A stretch of 64,000 nt of DNA from Phycisphaerae bacterium (GTDB lineage Bacteria > Planctomycetota > Phycisphaerae > UBA1845 > UTPLA1): contig DATEMU010000002.1 of NCBI GenBank assembly GCA_035275405.1, positions 80,665 to 144,664 on the forward strand, written 5' to 3'. The translations under genes and the position numbers were made by a program. Below, piece after piece: positions 35,369 through 44,141 of this stretch (position 1 is the first letter of the stretch; the number at the start of each line of letters is the position of its first letter). The notes under the pieces were generated by a model, which did not search any database, was not told where the DNA came from, and was given only the letters and a program-made list of their open reading frames with translations.

Positions 35369-36553
35369 TTGGCGCTGCCGCTCTCTTACAACTGGCGAAA
35401 CCTCCTGGTCCGCAAGACCACCACGACGCTCACCGTCTTGGTCATCGCGGCGGTCGTCGGTGTGTTCGCCTGGCTCATGGGCTTTCGCACGGCCCTGACG
35501 CACTCCCTCTCGTTCGCCAACGACCAGCACAAGCTCATCGTCCTCAAGCAGGGCGCGACGTCGGAAACCAACAGCGCCATCCCCACCGACGAATACAACA
35601 AGCTGACCCAGCTCAATCGCGAGATCCTGACCGACGGCGGCGGCGAGCAGCTCAAGAGCCCCGAGATGATTGTGCAAGTGTCCCTGCCACGCGTGCGCGA
35701 CGCCGGCCAGACCAACGCCAACGTCGCCGTCCGTGGGGTGACCGATGAGGCCTTCAAGGTGCATCCCAACATCAAGCTGCTCGGCGAAAAGTTCCGGCAG
35801 GGCGCGCTGGAGGTCATCGTCGGTCAGTCGGCGGCGAAGCAGTTCGCCGGACTGGAGATCGGCCAGACCATCAACCTCGGCTACAGCGGCAATCGCGGAT
35901 ACAGAATCGTCGGGTACTTCTCCGCCGACGGCGGGCCCATGGAGAGCGAAATCTGGGGACCGCTGACCACGCTGATGAGCTCCTACCAGCGGACCATGTA
36001 CTCCTCGGTCGGCCTGCGCCTGGCCCCGGACATGGTCCCCGAACAGGTCGTGAAGACGATCGAAGGGCCCGCAATCGAACTGACGGCCCAGACCGAGCCG
36101 CAGTATTGGGAGGAGCAATCCAAAAACGTCCAAATCTACCTGATGATTGTTTCGATTCTGGTGGCAATCATGTGCGCCGCCGCGGCCTTTTCCATCGCCA
36201 ATACGATGTTTGCCTCAGTCGCCGGGCGGGTCCGTGAGTTCGCCATGCTCCGCACGATCGGCTTTTCGAGCGGTCAGATACTGGTCAGCGTGATCATTGA
36301 GGCGGTATTGCTCTCCATCCTCGGCGGCCTGTTGGGGTGCCTGGGATGCTTGTTGTGGCTGGAATTGGCCGGAAACACCAAGGATATGTTCGGTCGCAGC
36401 ACCTTTACGACAATGGCCTTTGAGATCCATATGACGCCGTGGATCGTATTTCTCTCGCTGGTGTCGGTGGCAGTGGTGGGCGTCCTGGGGGCCGTAGTGC
36501 CGGCGATTCGGGCCGCGCGGGTGCAGGTCGTCACGGCCCTGCGGCAAGCCTAG
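35369..36553 (+). CDS. FtsX-type ABC permease, pair 1 member B
   Basis: Same topology as the preceding permease but from the second subfamily of the pair: N-terminus MALPLSYNWRNLLVRK, then a membrane helix, a periplasmic domain with GVTDEAFKVHPNIKLL and GGPMESEIWGP, and three C-terminal helices. The TTG start is preceded by AAGGGAA about nine bases away, and the matching gene at 37764 uses ATG at the same codon. It aligns well with that gene. It probably heterodimerises with member A. Confidence 0.85.
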   Translation: MALPLSYNWRNLLVRKTTTTLTVLVIAAVVGVFAWLMGFRTALTHSLSFANDQHKLIVLKQGATSETNSAIPTDEYNKLTQLNREILTDGGGEQLKSPEMIVQVSLPRVRDAGQTNANVAVRGVTDEAFKVHPNIKLLGEKFRQGALEVIVGQSAAKQFAGLEIGQTINLGYSGNRGYRIVGYFSADGGPMESEIWGPLTTLMSSYQRTMYSSVGLRLAPDMVPEQVVKTIEGPAIELTAQTEPQYWEEQSKNVQIYLMIVSILVAIMCAAAAFSIANTMFASVAGRVREFAMLRTIGFSSGQILVSVIIEAVLLSILGGLLGCLGCLLWLELAGNTKDMFGRSTFTTMAFEIHMTPWIVFLSLVSVAVVGVLGAVVPAIRAARVQVVTALRQA

Positions 36554-36580
36554 AATTAATTCCCGCCTTGGCGAGTTACC

Positions 36581-37756
36581 TTGACGCTCCGCATTCTCTA
36601 TCTTTCCCGCAACCTCACCCGCAACCCGCGGCGCACCCTGCTCACCTGCGCGGCGGTCGCCCTCCCGATCACGGTGTATGTCCTGGCGATGGCCGTCGTC
36701 GACGGCGTCAATCGCTTCCTGGAAAACTCCGGCAAACAATTGCGCATCGCAATTACCCAGAAGACCTCCATCATCAATCCCCTGCCGGAAGGCCATCGGC
36801 GAAAGATCGAAGCGCTTGATCCGACAGGACAGCGTATTGTCGCCGTTTGCGGGCTTCGCTGGATCGGCGGACAACGGGAGAATGCGCCCACGCCGCTCTC
36901 GTCCATCGCCGTGGACCCGGACACGTTTGTGAAATGCTTCCCGGAACACAGGTTGACCGAGAAGGAAATCGAAGCCTGGCACAAGGACCGTCAGGCGATC
37001 ATGCTCGGCCGCGCCACGGCGGGCGAGATGGGCTGGAAGGTAGGCGATCGCATATCCATCCTGCCGTCCGTGCCTCCTTACCGGCCGCTGGAATTTCACG
37101 TCGTGTCCACGCTTCCCGACGCCGAGGACTATGTCACGAACTGGTTTCGGCGCGACTACTTTGAGGAAGAGATCAAGAAAGAAGAGGACCTCCCTCTGGG
37201 CCAGGTCAGTTTCTTCTTTGTAAAGTGCGCGAGCAAGGAGGATCTCGATTTCTATCGAGGCGAAATCGACCGGCACTTTTCCGGCTCCCGCGACGAGACC
37301 AAATCCCAGGATGAAAAGACGTTCATGAACGAATTCATCACCCAGCAATTCGATTTGCCGAAAAATCTTACCCTTCTGTCCATTCTCACAGTTTTCGTCG
37401 CCGTCACAGCCGCAGCCAACACGATGAGCATGAATTTTCGCGATCGAATCAACGAAGTCGCGACGCTCAAGGCCCTCGGCTTTTCCGGCGGATTCTCCTT
37501 CGCGCTCATTCAGGCAGAGAGCCTGCTGTTGTGCGCGCTCGGCGGTTTGATCGGGGCGCTCGGTCCCTACATCGCCTTCACCTACACGCCGCTGAAAAAC
37601 TGGACCGTTCCGCTCATCCAGACTCTGGTCGTAAACTTGAACGTGTGCGGCCAGGCGCTGCTCATCGCCCTGGCCATCGGCGTCATAGCCGCCGCCTGGC
37701 CGAGCTGGTCGGCGGCCCGTATGAAGGTCGTCTCCGCACTGCGAAACCTGGAATAA
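36581..37756 (+). CDS. FtsX-type ABC permease, pair 2 member A
   Basis: Paralogue of the permease at 34181: NLTRNPRRTLLTCAAV, LPEGHRRKIEALDPTG, VDPDTFVKCF and SVPPYRPLEFHVV correspond one to one. Topology is one N-terminal and three C-terminal helices around a periplasmic domain. It starts with TTG, 27 bases after the previous stop, with no strong ribosome binding site, and may depend on coupling. The duplication is old enough for extensive divergence. Confidence 0.85.
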   Translation: MTLRILYLSRNLTRNPRRTLLTCAAVALPITVYVLAMAVVDGVNRFLENSGKQLRIAITQKTSIINPLPEGHRRKIEALDPTGQRIVAVCGLRWIGGQRENAPTPLSSIAVDPDTFVKCFPEHRLTEKEIEAWHKDRQAIMLGRATAGEMGWKVGDRISILPSVPPYRPLEFHVVSTLPDAEDYVTNWFRRDYFEEEIKKEEDLPLGQVSFFFVKCASKEDLDFYRGEIDRHFSGSRDETKSQDEKTFMNEFITQQFDLPKNLTLLSILTVFVAVTAAANTMSMNFRDRINEVATLKALGFSGGFSFALIQAESLLLCALGGLIGALGPYIAFTYTPLKNWTVPLIQTLVVNLNVCGQALLIALAIGVIAAAWPSWSAARMKVVSALRNLE

Positions 37757-37763
37757 CCCCGCC

Positions 37764-38936
37764 ATGGCGCTGCCGCTCATCTATAACTGGCGAAACCTGC
37801 TGGTGCGAAAGCTGAGCACCACGTTGACCTTCACGGTCGTCACCTCGATTGTGGCGGTCCTTGCCGTCCTCCTTTCCTTTGCCGCGGGCATTCGCGCTTC
37901 CTTAGGGGCCAGCGGTTCGCCGCTCAACGTCGTTGCGCTGCAAACCGGCGCGACCGCCGAGAGTACGAGCATTGTTCGGCCCGACGAAGCGGCGAGACTC
38001 GTGCAAACGCCCGGCGTGGGGCGGAGCGCCTCCGGCGAATCCCTGATCAGCCAGGAACTCTGCGTACAGACCAATATCCCGCGCCGAGGTCCCACTGCCG
38101 CGCAGGCCAACGTCGCGGTCCGAGGCGTCGACCCCGTTGCGTTCGACGTCCATCCTGAGGTCAAGATGATCGAGGGGCGGATGTTCGCGTCCGGGCCATT
38201 GGAAGTGATAGTCGGAAAAGCCGCCCGGGATCGCTTCGCGGACCTGCACGTCGGCGGACACGTCGTCATGGGCAAGACGAGCAATCGATCTTATGAAGTC
38301 GTCGGCATCTTCGAAGCGGGCGGCGGCGCGCTGGAAAGCGAAGTCTGGGCCGGCCGAACGACGCTATCCGATTCCTTCGACCGCCGGTTCGTATCGTCCG
38401 TCGTGCTCCGCCTGGAAGATGCCGCGCAGATGGATGCCGCGCTTCAATACATCCAGGGGCCTGTGGTCAAGCTCAAGGCCAAGCGCGAGCTTGATTATTA
38501 CTCGGATCTGGCGTCCAAGAGCGAAGAGATCGTGCTGTTGACGTCGATCTTGATTACGCTGATGGCGATCGGCGCCGTCTTCGCCGTCGCCAACACCATG
38601 TATGCCGCCGTAGACGGACGCCGACGTGAGATCGCGATGCTGCGCACATTGGGATTTTCGCGCACCGCGATAATCACCTCCTTCATTGTTGAGTCGCTTC
38701 TCGTGTGCTTAAGCGCCTGCGTCGTCGGACTCCTGGCCAGTTCGTTTGTCAGTGGAACCAGGCAAGACTATTTATCGGACACCACTTGGACGGTTTTGGC
38801 CTATGAATTGAAGATGACTCCGCAGATCGTTCTGTCTGCGCTCGCGTTGGCGACGATCGTCGGTGTGACCGGCGCGTTGGCGCCCGCCGTTCGCGCCTCG
38901 CGGACGCGGATTATTGAAGCCCTGCGAAAGGCGTGA
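37764..38936 (+). CDS. FtsX-type ABC permease, pair 2 member B
   Basis: Paralogue of the permease at 35369, beginning MALPLIYNWRNLLVRK. The periplasmic domain has RGVDPVAFDVHPEVKMIEG and GGGALESEVWAG, and three membrane helices form the C-terminus. It starts seven bases after the previous stop. The adaptor gene follows 21 bases later, with its own -10 box overlapping the end of this region. Confidence 0.85.
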   Translation: MALPLIYNWRNLLVRKLSTTLTFTVVTSIVAVLAVLLSFAAGIRASLGASGSPLNVVALQTGATAESTSIVRPDEAARLVQTPGVGRSASGESLISQELCVQTNIPRRGPTAAQANVAVRGVDPVAFDVHPEVKMIEGRMFASGPLEVIVGKAARDRFADLHVGGHVVMGKTSNRSYEVVGIFEAGGGALESEVWAGRTTLSDSFDRRFVSSVVLRLEDAAQMDAALQYIQGPVVKLKAKRELDYYSDLASKSEEIVLLTSILITLMAIGAVFAVANTMYAAVDGRRREIAMLRTLGFSRTAIITSFIVESLLVCLSACVVGLLASSFVSGTRQDYLSDTTWTVLAYELKMTPQIVLSALALATIVGVTGALAPAVRASRTRIIEALRKA

Positions 38937-38957
38937 TATTTCGCTAAAATCCCTACG

Positions 38958-40193
38958 ATGGCCGCGCCCCCCGACATTCGAAGCCAACTCCGCACGCTGA
39001 GCATCCCCAAGGAACGTCGGCCCGTGGCCGCCGCGCCCGCGACCGTTTCTCATCGCCATTACCGGCGGATCATCTTGCTGGGCGGCCTGACCGGGGCGCT
39101 GGCCTTTGGCCTTTATTTTGCCGCGCGCCAATGGGGGGGCCTGCCGGGAGCATCCGCCAAGGCGGACGAGATTCGCCTTCATGTCGTCACCGCCCGCAAG
39201 GCCGGCGAGCCGCTTCCGGTCCTCACGGCGACGGGCAAGATCGTGTCCGACCACAAAGTCCAGGTTTCCACGAAGGTGTCGGGCCAGATTGTCGCCCTCC
39301 ATTTCGAACAGGGCGATCGCGTCAAGGAGGGCCAGGTGCTGGCCCGGATCGAGGATGTGATCTACAAGGCACGTCGAGATCAGGCGGCGGCGAATCTCGA
39401 GAAGTCACGAGCCAATTACGAGTACCAAAAAATCAACTTTGAGCGGATGGCGAGGCTATTCGAAGGAAAAAACGCGCCGACCATCGAGCACGCCGACGCC
39501 AAACGGGCGCTGGAAGAAGCAAAGGCCCAGGCTGCCGCCGACGAGGCCGCTTTGGCCTGGGCGCAAAAGGCCCTGACCGACTGCGACGTGATCGCGCCGA
39601 TTGCCGGCGTCATCCTCCAACGCGATGTCGAGGTCGGCGATTTCGTCGCCGCCGAGGGTGGCCGCGGAATGATGGCCAACGCCCAATTCGGCATGATCGC
39701 CGACATGGCCACGCTTCGCGTCGAGGTCGACATCAGTGAACTCGACATTGCCAAAGTGAAAAAGGACATGCCCTGCACCATCACGCCGGACGCTTACAAG
39801 GACCGGCGCTATCGCGGTCACGTCCTGTGGATCGATCCCGGGGCCAACTACTCCAAGGCCACAGTGCAGGTCAAAGTTCGCATTGACGATCCCGACGATA
39901 ACCTGCGTGTCGAAGGCTCCGCGCAGGTCGCTTTCCTTTCCGAGCCACCTCCGGCTGAAAGCCCGTCCGGCGGTTCGGCAATCTGGATTCCGGCGTCTTC
40001 CTGTCAACGAGACGCCGACGCCAAAAGCGCCCGCGTTTTTCTCGTCGACAACGGCCGGCTCCGTCAGACGCCGATCCGCATCGGCCGCGAAGTCAGCGGT
40101 CTGGTCGAAGTCCTCGGAGGCCTGACGCCCGGCCAATCGATCGCCATTGATGGGCTGGACCACTTGTCCGACGGAATGCGCGTTAGATCGTAG
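38958..40193 (+). CDS. Periplasmic adaptor (HlyD/MacA-type membrane fusion protein)
   Basis: Adaptor of a tripartite exporter. An N-terminal cytoplasmic stretch is followed by one membrane helix (~37-57), then a lipoyl half-motif (SDHKVQVSTKVSGQIVALHFEQGDRVKEGQVLARIED), a coiled-coil hairpin (~140-205), the second lipoyl half (DCDVIAPIAGVIL) and beta-barrel domains. The last gene of the ABC operon. TAAAAT (38945-38950) lies seven bases before the ATG, so it can also start its own leaderless transcript. Confidence 0.9.
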   Translation: MAAPPDIRSQLRTLSIPKERRPVAAAPATVSHRHYRRIILLGGLTGALAFGLYFAARQWGGLPGASAKADEIRLHVVTARKAGEPLPVLTATGKIVSDHKVQVSTKVSGQIVALHFEQGDRVKEGQVLARIEDVIYKARRDQAAANLEKSRANYEYQKINFERMARLFEGKNAPTIEHADAKRALEEAKAQAAADEAALAWAQKALTDCDVIAPIAGVILQRDVEVGDFVAAEGGRGMMANAQFGMIADMATLRVEVDISELDIAKVKKDMPCTITPDAYKDRRYRGHVLWIDPGANYSKATVQVKVRIDDPDDNLRVEGSAQVAFLSEPPPAESPSGGSAIWIPASSCQRDADAKSARVFLVDNGRLRQTPIRIGREVSGLVEVLGGLTPGQSIAIDGLDHLSDGMRVRS

Positions 40194-40228
40194 CTGCGGC
40201 CCTTTCCCGTTATTATCCTTCGACCCCC

Positions 40229-41596
40229 ATGTCCGACACCGCCTTTATCCTGATTGTCGAAGACGAACGCTCGCACGGCGAGGCCCTGAAAGAGGGACTG
40301 GAGCGCGCCGGACATGCCTGTCGGCTCGTCGATTCCGGCGACGAGGCCGTCGCGTCGATGAAACACCGCGTCCCCCACGTCGTCGTGACCGACTATCGCC
40401 TGGGCGGGTCGCTCAACGGTCTGGAGGTCCTCAAGATGGCCCGGCTGATCAGCCCCTGGACGCAGGGCATTCTTATCACCGCCCACGGCGATGAGAAGCT
40501 GGCTCGCGACGCCATCATTGAGGGCGGGGCCTACGACTACCTGCCCAAGCCGCTCGACCTGGAACAACTTCGGGCGACCGTCAACCGCGCGGCGCGGCAG
40601 GCCATGACCCTTCGAGAGAACTTTCACATGCGCGAGCAGCTCGATCGCGCGTATTCGTTCGAGGGGATCATCGCGGTTTCGAGCGCGATGCGCAGCGCGG
40701 TCGATCGCGCCCGCCGCCTGGCGAAAACCAAACTGACCGTCATCATCTATGGGGAATCGGGGACGGGCAAGGAGTTGATCGCCCGCGCGATCCACAACAA
40801 CTCCGATCGGCGCAAGGGACCGTGGGTCCCGGTCAACTGCGCGGGCATCTCCGAGGGGATTCTGGAGTCCGAGTTGTTCGGCCATGTCAAAGGCGCGTTC
40901 ACCAACGCGCACACGGATCGCCGCGGTCTCTTTGAGGCCGCCGACGGCGGGACGATTTTTCTGGACGAGATTGGGGACATGCCGCAGCAGATGCAGGCCA
41001 AGCTCCTCCGCGTCCTGGAAAGCGGCGAGATCGTCCGCGTCGGCTCGAACAAGCCGATCCACGTCGATGTCCGCGTCGTCGCCGCCACGAACCGCGACCT
41101 GAAGCAGGCCGTGGCCGACCGGACCTTCCGCGAGGACCTCTTTTTCCGCATCAACCAGGCGGATATCAATCTCCTGCCGCTCCGCGACCGGCGGGAGGAG
41201 ATCGCTCCCCTCATACACCACTTCATCGAGCAGGCCAATGCGCTTCACAAGAAAGGCGTGAAGACGGTCACGTCCGAGGCGCTGCGCCTTTTGGAGAACT
41301 ACCGCTGGCCGGGAAACGTGCGCGAGTTGCAGAACGTCGTGAATCAGATGGTGGTTTTCTGCGACGGAGAAACGCTGGATGTGAAGGACCTGCCCTCCAC
41401 GCCGCCGATCAACGCCAGCACGGAGATCGTCCCCCTCAAACCGCGGGCGTTCAACCTGACGCTCGAAGAGCTGGAAAAAATGGCTATCCAACACGCACTC
41501 GCCCAACACGGCGGCAACCGCGAAAAGGCGGCGAAGCAGCTCGGCATCGGCGCGCGGACGCTGTATCGGAAGATCAAGGAATACAACATCAGGTGA
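40229..41596 (+). CDS. NtrC-type sigma-54 response regulator
   Basis: N-terminal receiver (Asp in VVTDYRLGGS, Lys in YLPKPLD), central AAA+ domain with Walker A GESGTGKE, the sigma-54 loop reading GAFTNA instead of the usual GAFTGA, Walker B GGTIFLDEIGDM and the R-finger region, and a C-terminal Fis-type HTH (HGGNREKAAKQLGIGARTLYRKI). It follows the adaptor by 35 bases. TATTAT lies 12 bases before the start. No histidine kinase is adjacent, so its partner is elsewhere, and no clear -24/-12 promoter was found near. Confidence 0.9.
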   Translation: MSDTAFILIVEDERSHGEALKEGLERAGHACRLVDSGDEAVASMKHRVPHVVVTDYRLGGSLNGLEVLKMARLISPWTQGILITAHGDEKLARDAIIEGGAYDYLPKPLDLEQLRATVNRAARQAMTLRENFHMREQLDRAYSFEGIIAVSSAMRSAVDRARRLAKTKLTVIIYGESGTGKELIARAIHNNSDRRKGPWVPVNCAGISEGILESELFGHVKGAFTNAHTDRRGLFEAADGGTIFLDEIGDMPQQMQAKLLRVLESGEIVRVGSNKPIHVDVRVVAATNRDLKQAVADRTFREDLFFRINQADINLLPLRDRREEIAPLIHHFIEQANALHKKGVKTVTSEALRLLENYRWPGNVRELQNVVNQMVVFCDGETLDVKDLPSTPPINASTEIVPLKPRAFNLTLEELEKMAIQHALAQHGGNREKAAKQLGIGARTLYRKIKEYNIR

Positions 41597-41655
41597 CGGA
41601 GGAGGGAATGGCGTCGGACGGATACCGCTCGCTGTCCCTGCATGTCACTGAGTTT

Positions 41656-42585
41656 TCAATTGATTCGTCTGTTAAACGTATGACGCCAGAATAGCATAAG
41701 CACAACGACGATCACTGGGGCAGGCTCAGGTACATAGACCGCTAACCCGAGTAGATTCCAGGGAGGCGGATCGGCAAGATCGACAATCGCGGAAAGCTCA
41801 GAGCCGTCGGACCGCGCTCGCCAGATTCTCGTTGCTGAATTATCAGCGATGTACATGTAGTTCAATGACGACTCCCATTCGATGTCGAGGACTCTCGATG
41901 ATTCGGGCAGTTGAAATTCAACACGTGAATTCGACCCATCCAAGCCCGTTGACCAAACGTTGCTGAAATCGTCTCCAATAAACATTCGGTCGTTCTCCAA
42001 GTCCAGGGCCAGACCTGTGACGCCGCGATCGATTTGCGTAATCAACGTGACTTCGTCCCCTTCCAGATTGGCGCGCCATACGCGTCCGCTCGTTGATCCA
42101 TTCGTAGTCCAATAGATATGCTCGCGATCCGGATCGAGGCAAACGCGATATGTTCCTCCAATGCTTGACGCGTCGACTATGGTTTCAATACTTGAACCGT
42201 CTAGATTAGCCCGTTGAATCCGACTGCCACCGCGGTCAGCCCAGTACATCTTTTCTCTTCCAACGTCCAATGCCAAGCCAATGGGGCCCGTTATGATTCC
42301 GATCGGAACCAGTTCCTCTATGTTGGAACCGTCGAAGTTGGCGCGTTTGATTCGGCGATTTCCAAGGTCCGACCAATATATTTTCAATGCCAACGGATCA
42401 ACCTCGATGTCCGCAGGAGTATTCAAACCTGTAGATACGATTGTTTCGATGTTGCCTCCAGCAATATCTGAGGTTTGAATGATGTTTCTGTTGCCCCAGA
42501 AGATCGACTCCTCAGTGATTCTCGGATCGGATGAGACACCCCCTACACTCAATAGTGAATTCAAAGCCAAAATACCCCATTGCAT
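41656..42585 (-). CDS. YWTD beta-propeller protein with PEP-CTERM tail
   Basis: About six LDL-receptor class B (YWTD-like) repeats: KIYWSDLGNRRIKRANFDGS, KMYWADRGGSRIQRANLDGS and HIYWTTNGSTSGRVWRANLEG, forming a propeller. The C-terminus is VPEPAP, a short hydrophobic helix and HTFNRR, the PEP-CTERM sorting signal pattern. An N-terminal signal sequence is short and weak (MQWGILALNSLLS), so the true start may lie upstream or the gene may be clipped. It is visibly richer in A and T than its neighbours, hinting at a different origin. Function unknown. An exosortase must be encoded elsewhere. Confidence 0.75.
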   Translation of the reverse strand: MQWGILALNSLLSVGGVSSDPRITEESIFWGNRNIIQTSDIAGGNIETIVSTGLNTPADIEVDPLALKIYWSDLGNRRIKRANFDGSNIEELVPIGIITGPIGLALDVGREKMYWADRGGSRIQRANLDGSSIETIVDASSIGGTYRVCLDPDREHIYWTTNGSTSGRVWRANLEGDEVTLITQIDRGVTGLALDLENDRMFIGDDFSNVWSTGLDGSNSRVEFQLPESSRVLDIEWESSLNYMYIADNSATRIWRARSDGSELSAIVDLADPPPWNLLGLAVYVPEPAPVIVVVLMLFWRHTFNRRIN

Positions 42586-42738
42586 TTCTCACCCCTTGAA
42601 CGGTACCTGGAACCACGAATGTTGAGATTCGCCCGCCCATTCTATCAAATCTGAAGCGTCCGTGGAAGTCTAGGCGCTTTAGTGGGGGCGCGATGGAACG
42701 AGTATCTCGACCATAAGCAAATCCTCGGGGCTCCAATA

Positions 42739-43782
42739 CTAGATCGAATTGCGAGACTCGGCGAGGTCATTTGACTCAACGCCCAGACCCGGCCGATTGC
42801 TCAACGTCAACCGCCCGCCCGCTCCGCCGATTCCAGTAAACGGATCGTGAGCCAACAGCAGGTGACCGTCGAGGTCCAGCCAGTCGGCCAGCGGGGCCAG
42901 TTGCAGGGCCGCGGAGATGCCCAGCGAGCTTTCGATCATGCAGCCAAGCATGACCTCGAGACCGTGGGCGCGGGCCAGGCGGATCATCTTCAGCGCCTCG
43001 CGGATGCCGCCGCACTTGCTGAGCTTGATGTTGATGCCATCGACGCAGCCGGCTACCTTCGGCACGTCGTCCGGCCGCACGCAGCTTTCATCCGCCACGA
43101 TCGGCAGGATGCCGGCCTCCTTCAGCCGCCGAAGCCCTTCGATATCGCCCGCGGGTAGCGGCTGTTCGACGAACTCGACGCCGTACTTCGCCAGGCGCGG
43201 GAGCATGTCGAGCGCGTGATCCACCGTCCACGCCGTGTTCGCATCGACACGGATCGTCTTGGACGGGACTGATTCGCGCACCCGTGCGACGATCTCCTCA
43301 TCGTTCGGACCACCCAGCTTCAGCTTGAGAATCGGGTACGCCTCCGCGCACCGCACGCGCTCAACCACCGCCTGGGGTTCATCGAGCCCGATCGTAAAGG
43401 ACGTCGTAAACGGGCCGGTCGGCTGGCAGCCCAGCAATTGAAAAGCCGGAACACCGGCCTGCTTCCCGGCCCAATCGTGCAGCGCCGCATCCACCGCTGC
43501 GACGGTCGCCATCTGGTCGCCGAAACCCTCCACCAACCGATCTATGGACTCGCCAATGGAGGAAAAAGGCCGCTCGGACAGGACTCCGGACATCGCCAAT
43601 AGGGCCTTTTCCGCCGACTCCAGAGTCTGACCATACGTGTCCATTGGGGCGGCTTCGCCCCATCCGACGATATTAAGATGGGTAACTTTTACCCAGAGCG
43701 TCTTCTTGTCCAGCCTTGTGGCCTTGGCGGTTCGAAAAGATCCGGCCAAACGCAGCAAAATTGGCGACCAGGAGATTTGCAT
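42739..43782 (-). CDS. Dipeptide epimerase (enolase superfamily)
   Basis: Enolase superfamily member of the L-Ala-D/L-Glu epimerase group. Catalytic and metal ligands are seen in order: KLKLG (Lys base), RVDANTAW (Asp), FVEQPLP (Glu), VADES (Asp), INIKLSKCGG (second Lys base) and MIESSLG. It probably acts in murein peptide recycling, epimerising dipeptides. The exact specificity cannot be read from sequence. The start is 359 bases from the divergent KAS III gene. Confidence 0.87.
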   Translation of the reverse strand: MQISWSPILLRLAGSFRTAKATRLDKKTLWVKVTHLNIVGWGEAAPMDTYGQTLESAEKALLAMSGVLSERPFSSIGESIDRLVEGFGDQMATVAAVDAALHDWAGKQAGVPAFQLLGCQPTGPFTTSFTIGLDEPQAVVERVRCAEAYPILKLKLGGPNDEEIVARVRESVPSKTIRVDANTAWTVDHALDMLPRLAKYGVEFVEQPLPAGDIEGLRRLKEAGILPIVADESCVRPDDVPKVAGCVDGINIKLSKCGGIREALKMIRLARAHGLEVMLGCMIESSLGISAALQLAPLADWLDLDGHLLLAHDPFTGIGGAGGRLTLSNRPGLGVESNDLAESRNSI

Positions 43783-44141
43783 GGCCTATAATCTCATCTA
43801 TCCAGGGATACTTGCGAAGGTGCAATTCCCCACGAAAACGGCGGGTTTGTGAAAGTTTTGTCCAATTTGAGTTCCCTGCAATGAGCCGTCGTTGGCGAGA
43901 CAAATGTATTGCCAACATAAGCTTATGGATTCACCCGAATACCCTCTCCTGCCCCTTCTTGTCCGCCGAGGGGGCCACCAGGGTTGTGACCCTCCCGGTT
44001 TTCGGGTAAACAAAGCGGCTGCCTTTGTGGCGCGGCTTTTGCTAATATACTCGGCTTGCCGTCCGGCGCGCTCACGCGTAAAAGGACGCGGTTGCTCTCC
44101 TGTAGACGACCAGCCAGGCGAGAGTATCGACTAGGAGTGCT
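43783..44141. other. Intergenic region between epimerase and KAS III genes
   Basis: A 359-base divergent gap. TTTGTG (44024-44029), 16 bases, TATACT (44046-44051) is a good promoter for the rightward operon. A CCGCCGAGGGGG stretch near 43970 and a GC-rich hairpin around 43990-44010 are the only other features. No gene was found. Confidence 0.5.
44024..44051 (+). promoter_or_regulatory. Promoter of the KAS III/methyltransferase operon
   Basis: TTTGTG, a 16-base spacer, TATACT. The ATG lies 90 bases downstream, after AGGAG at 44131-44135. Confidence 0.55.
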
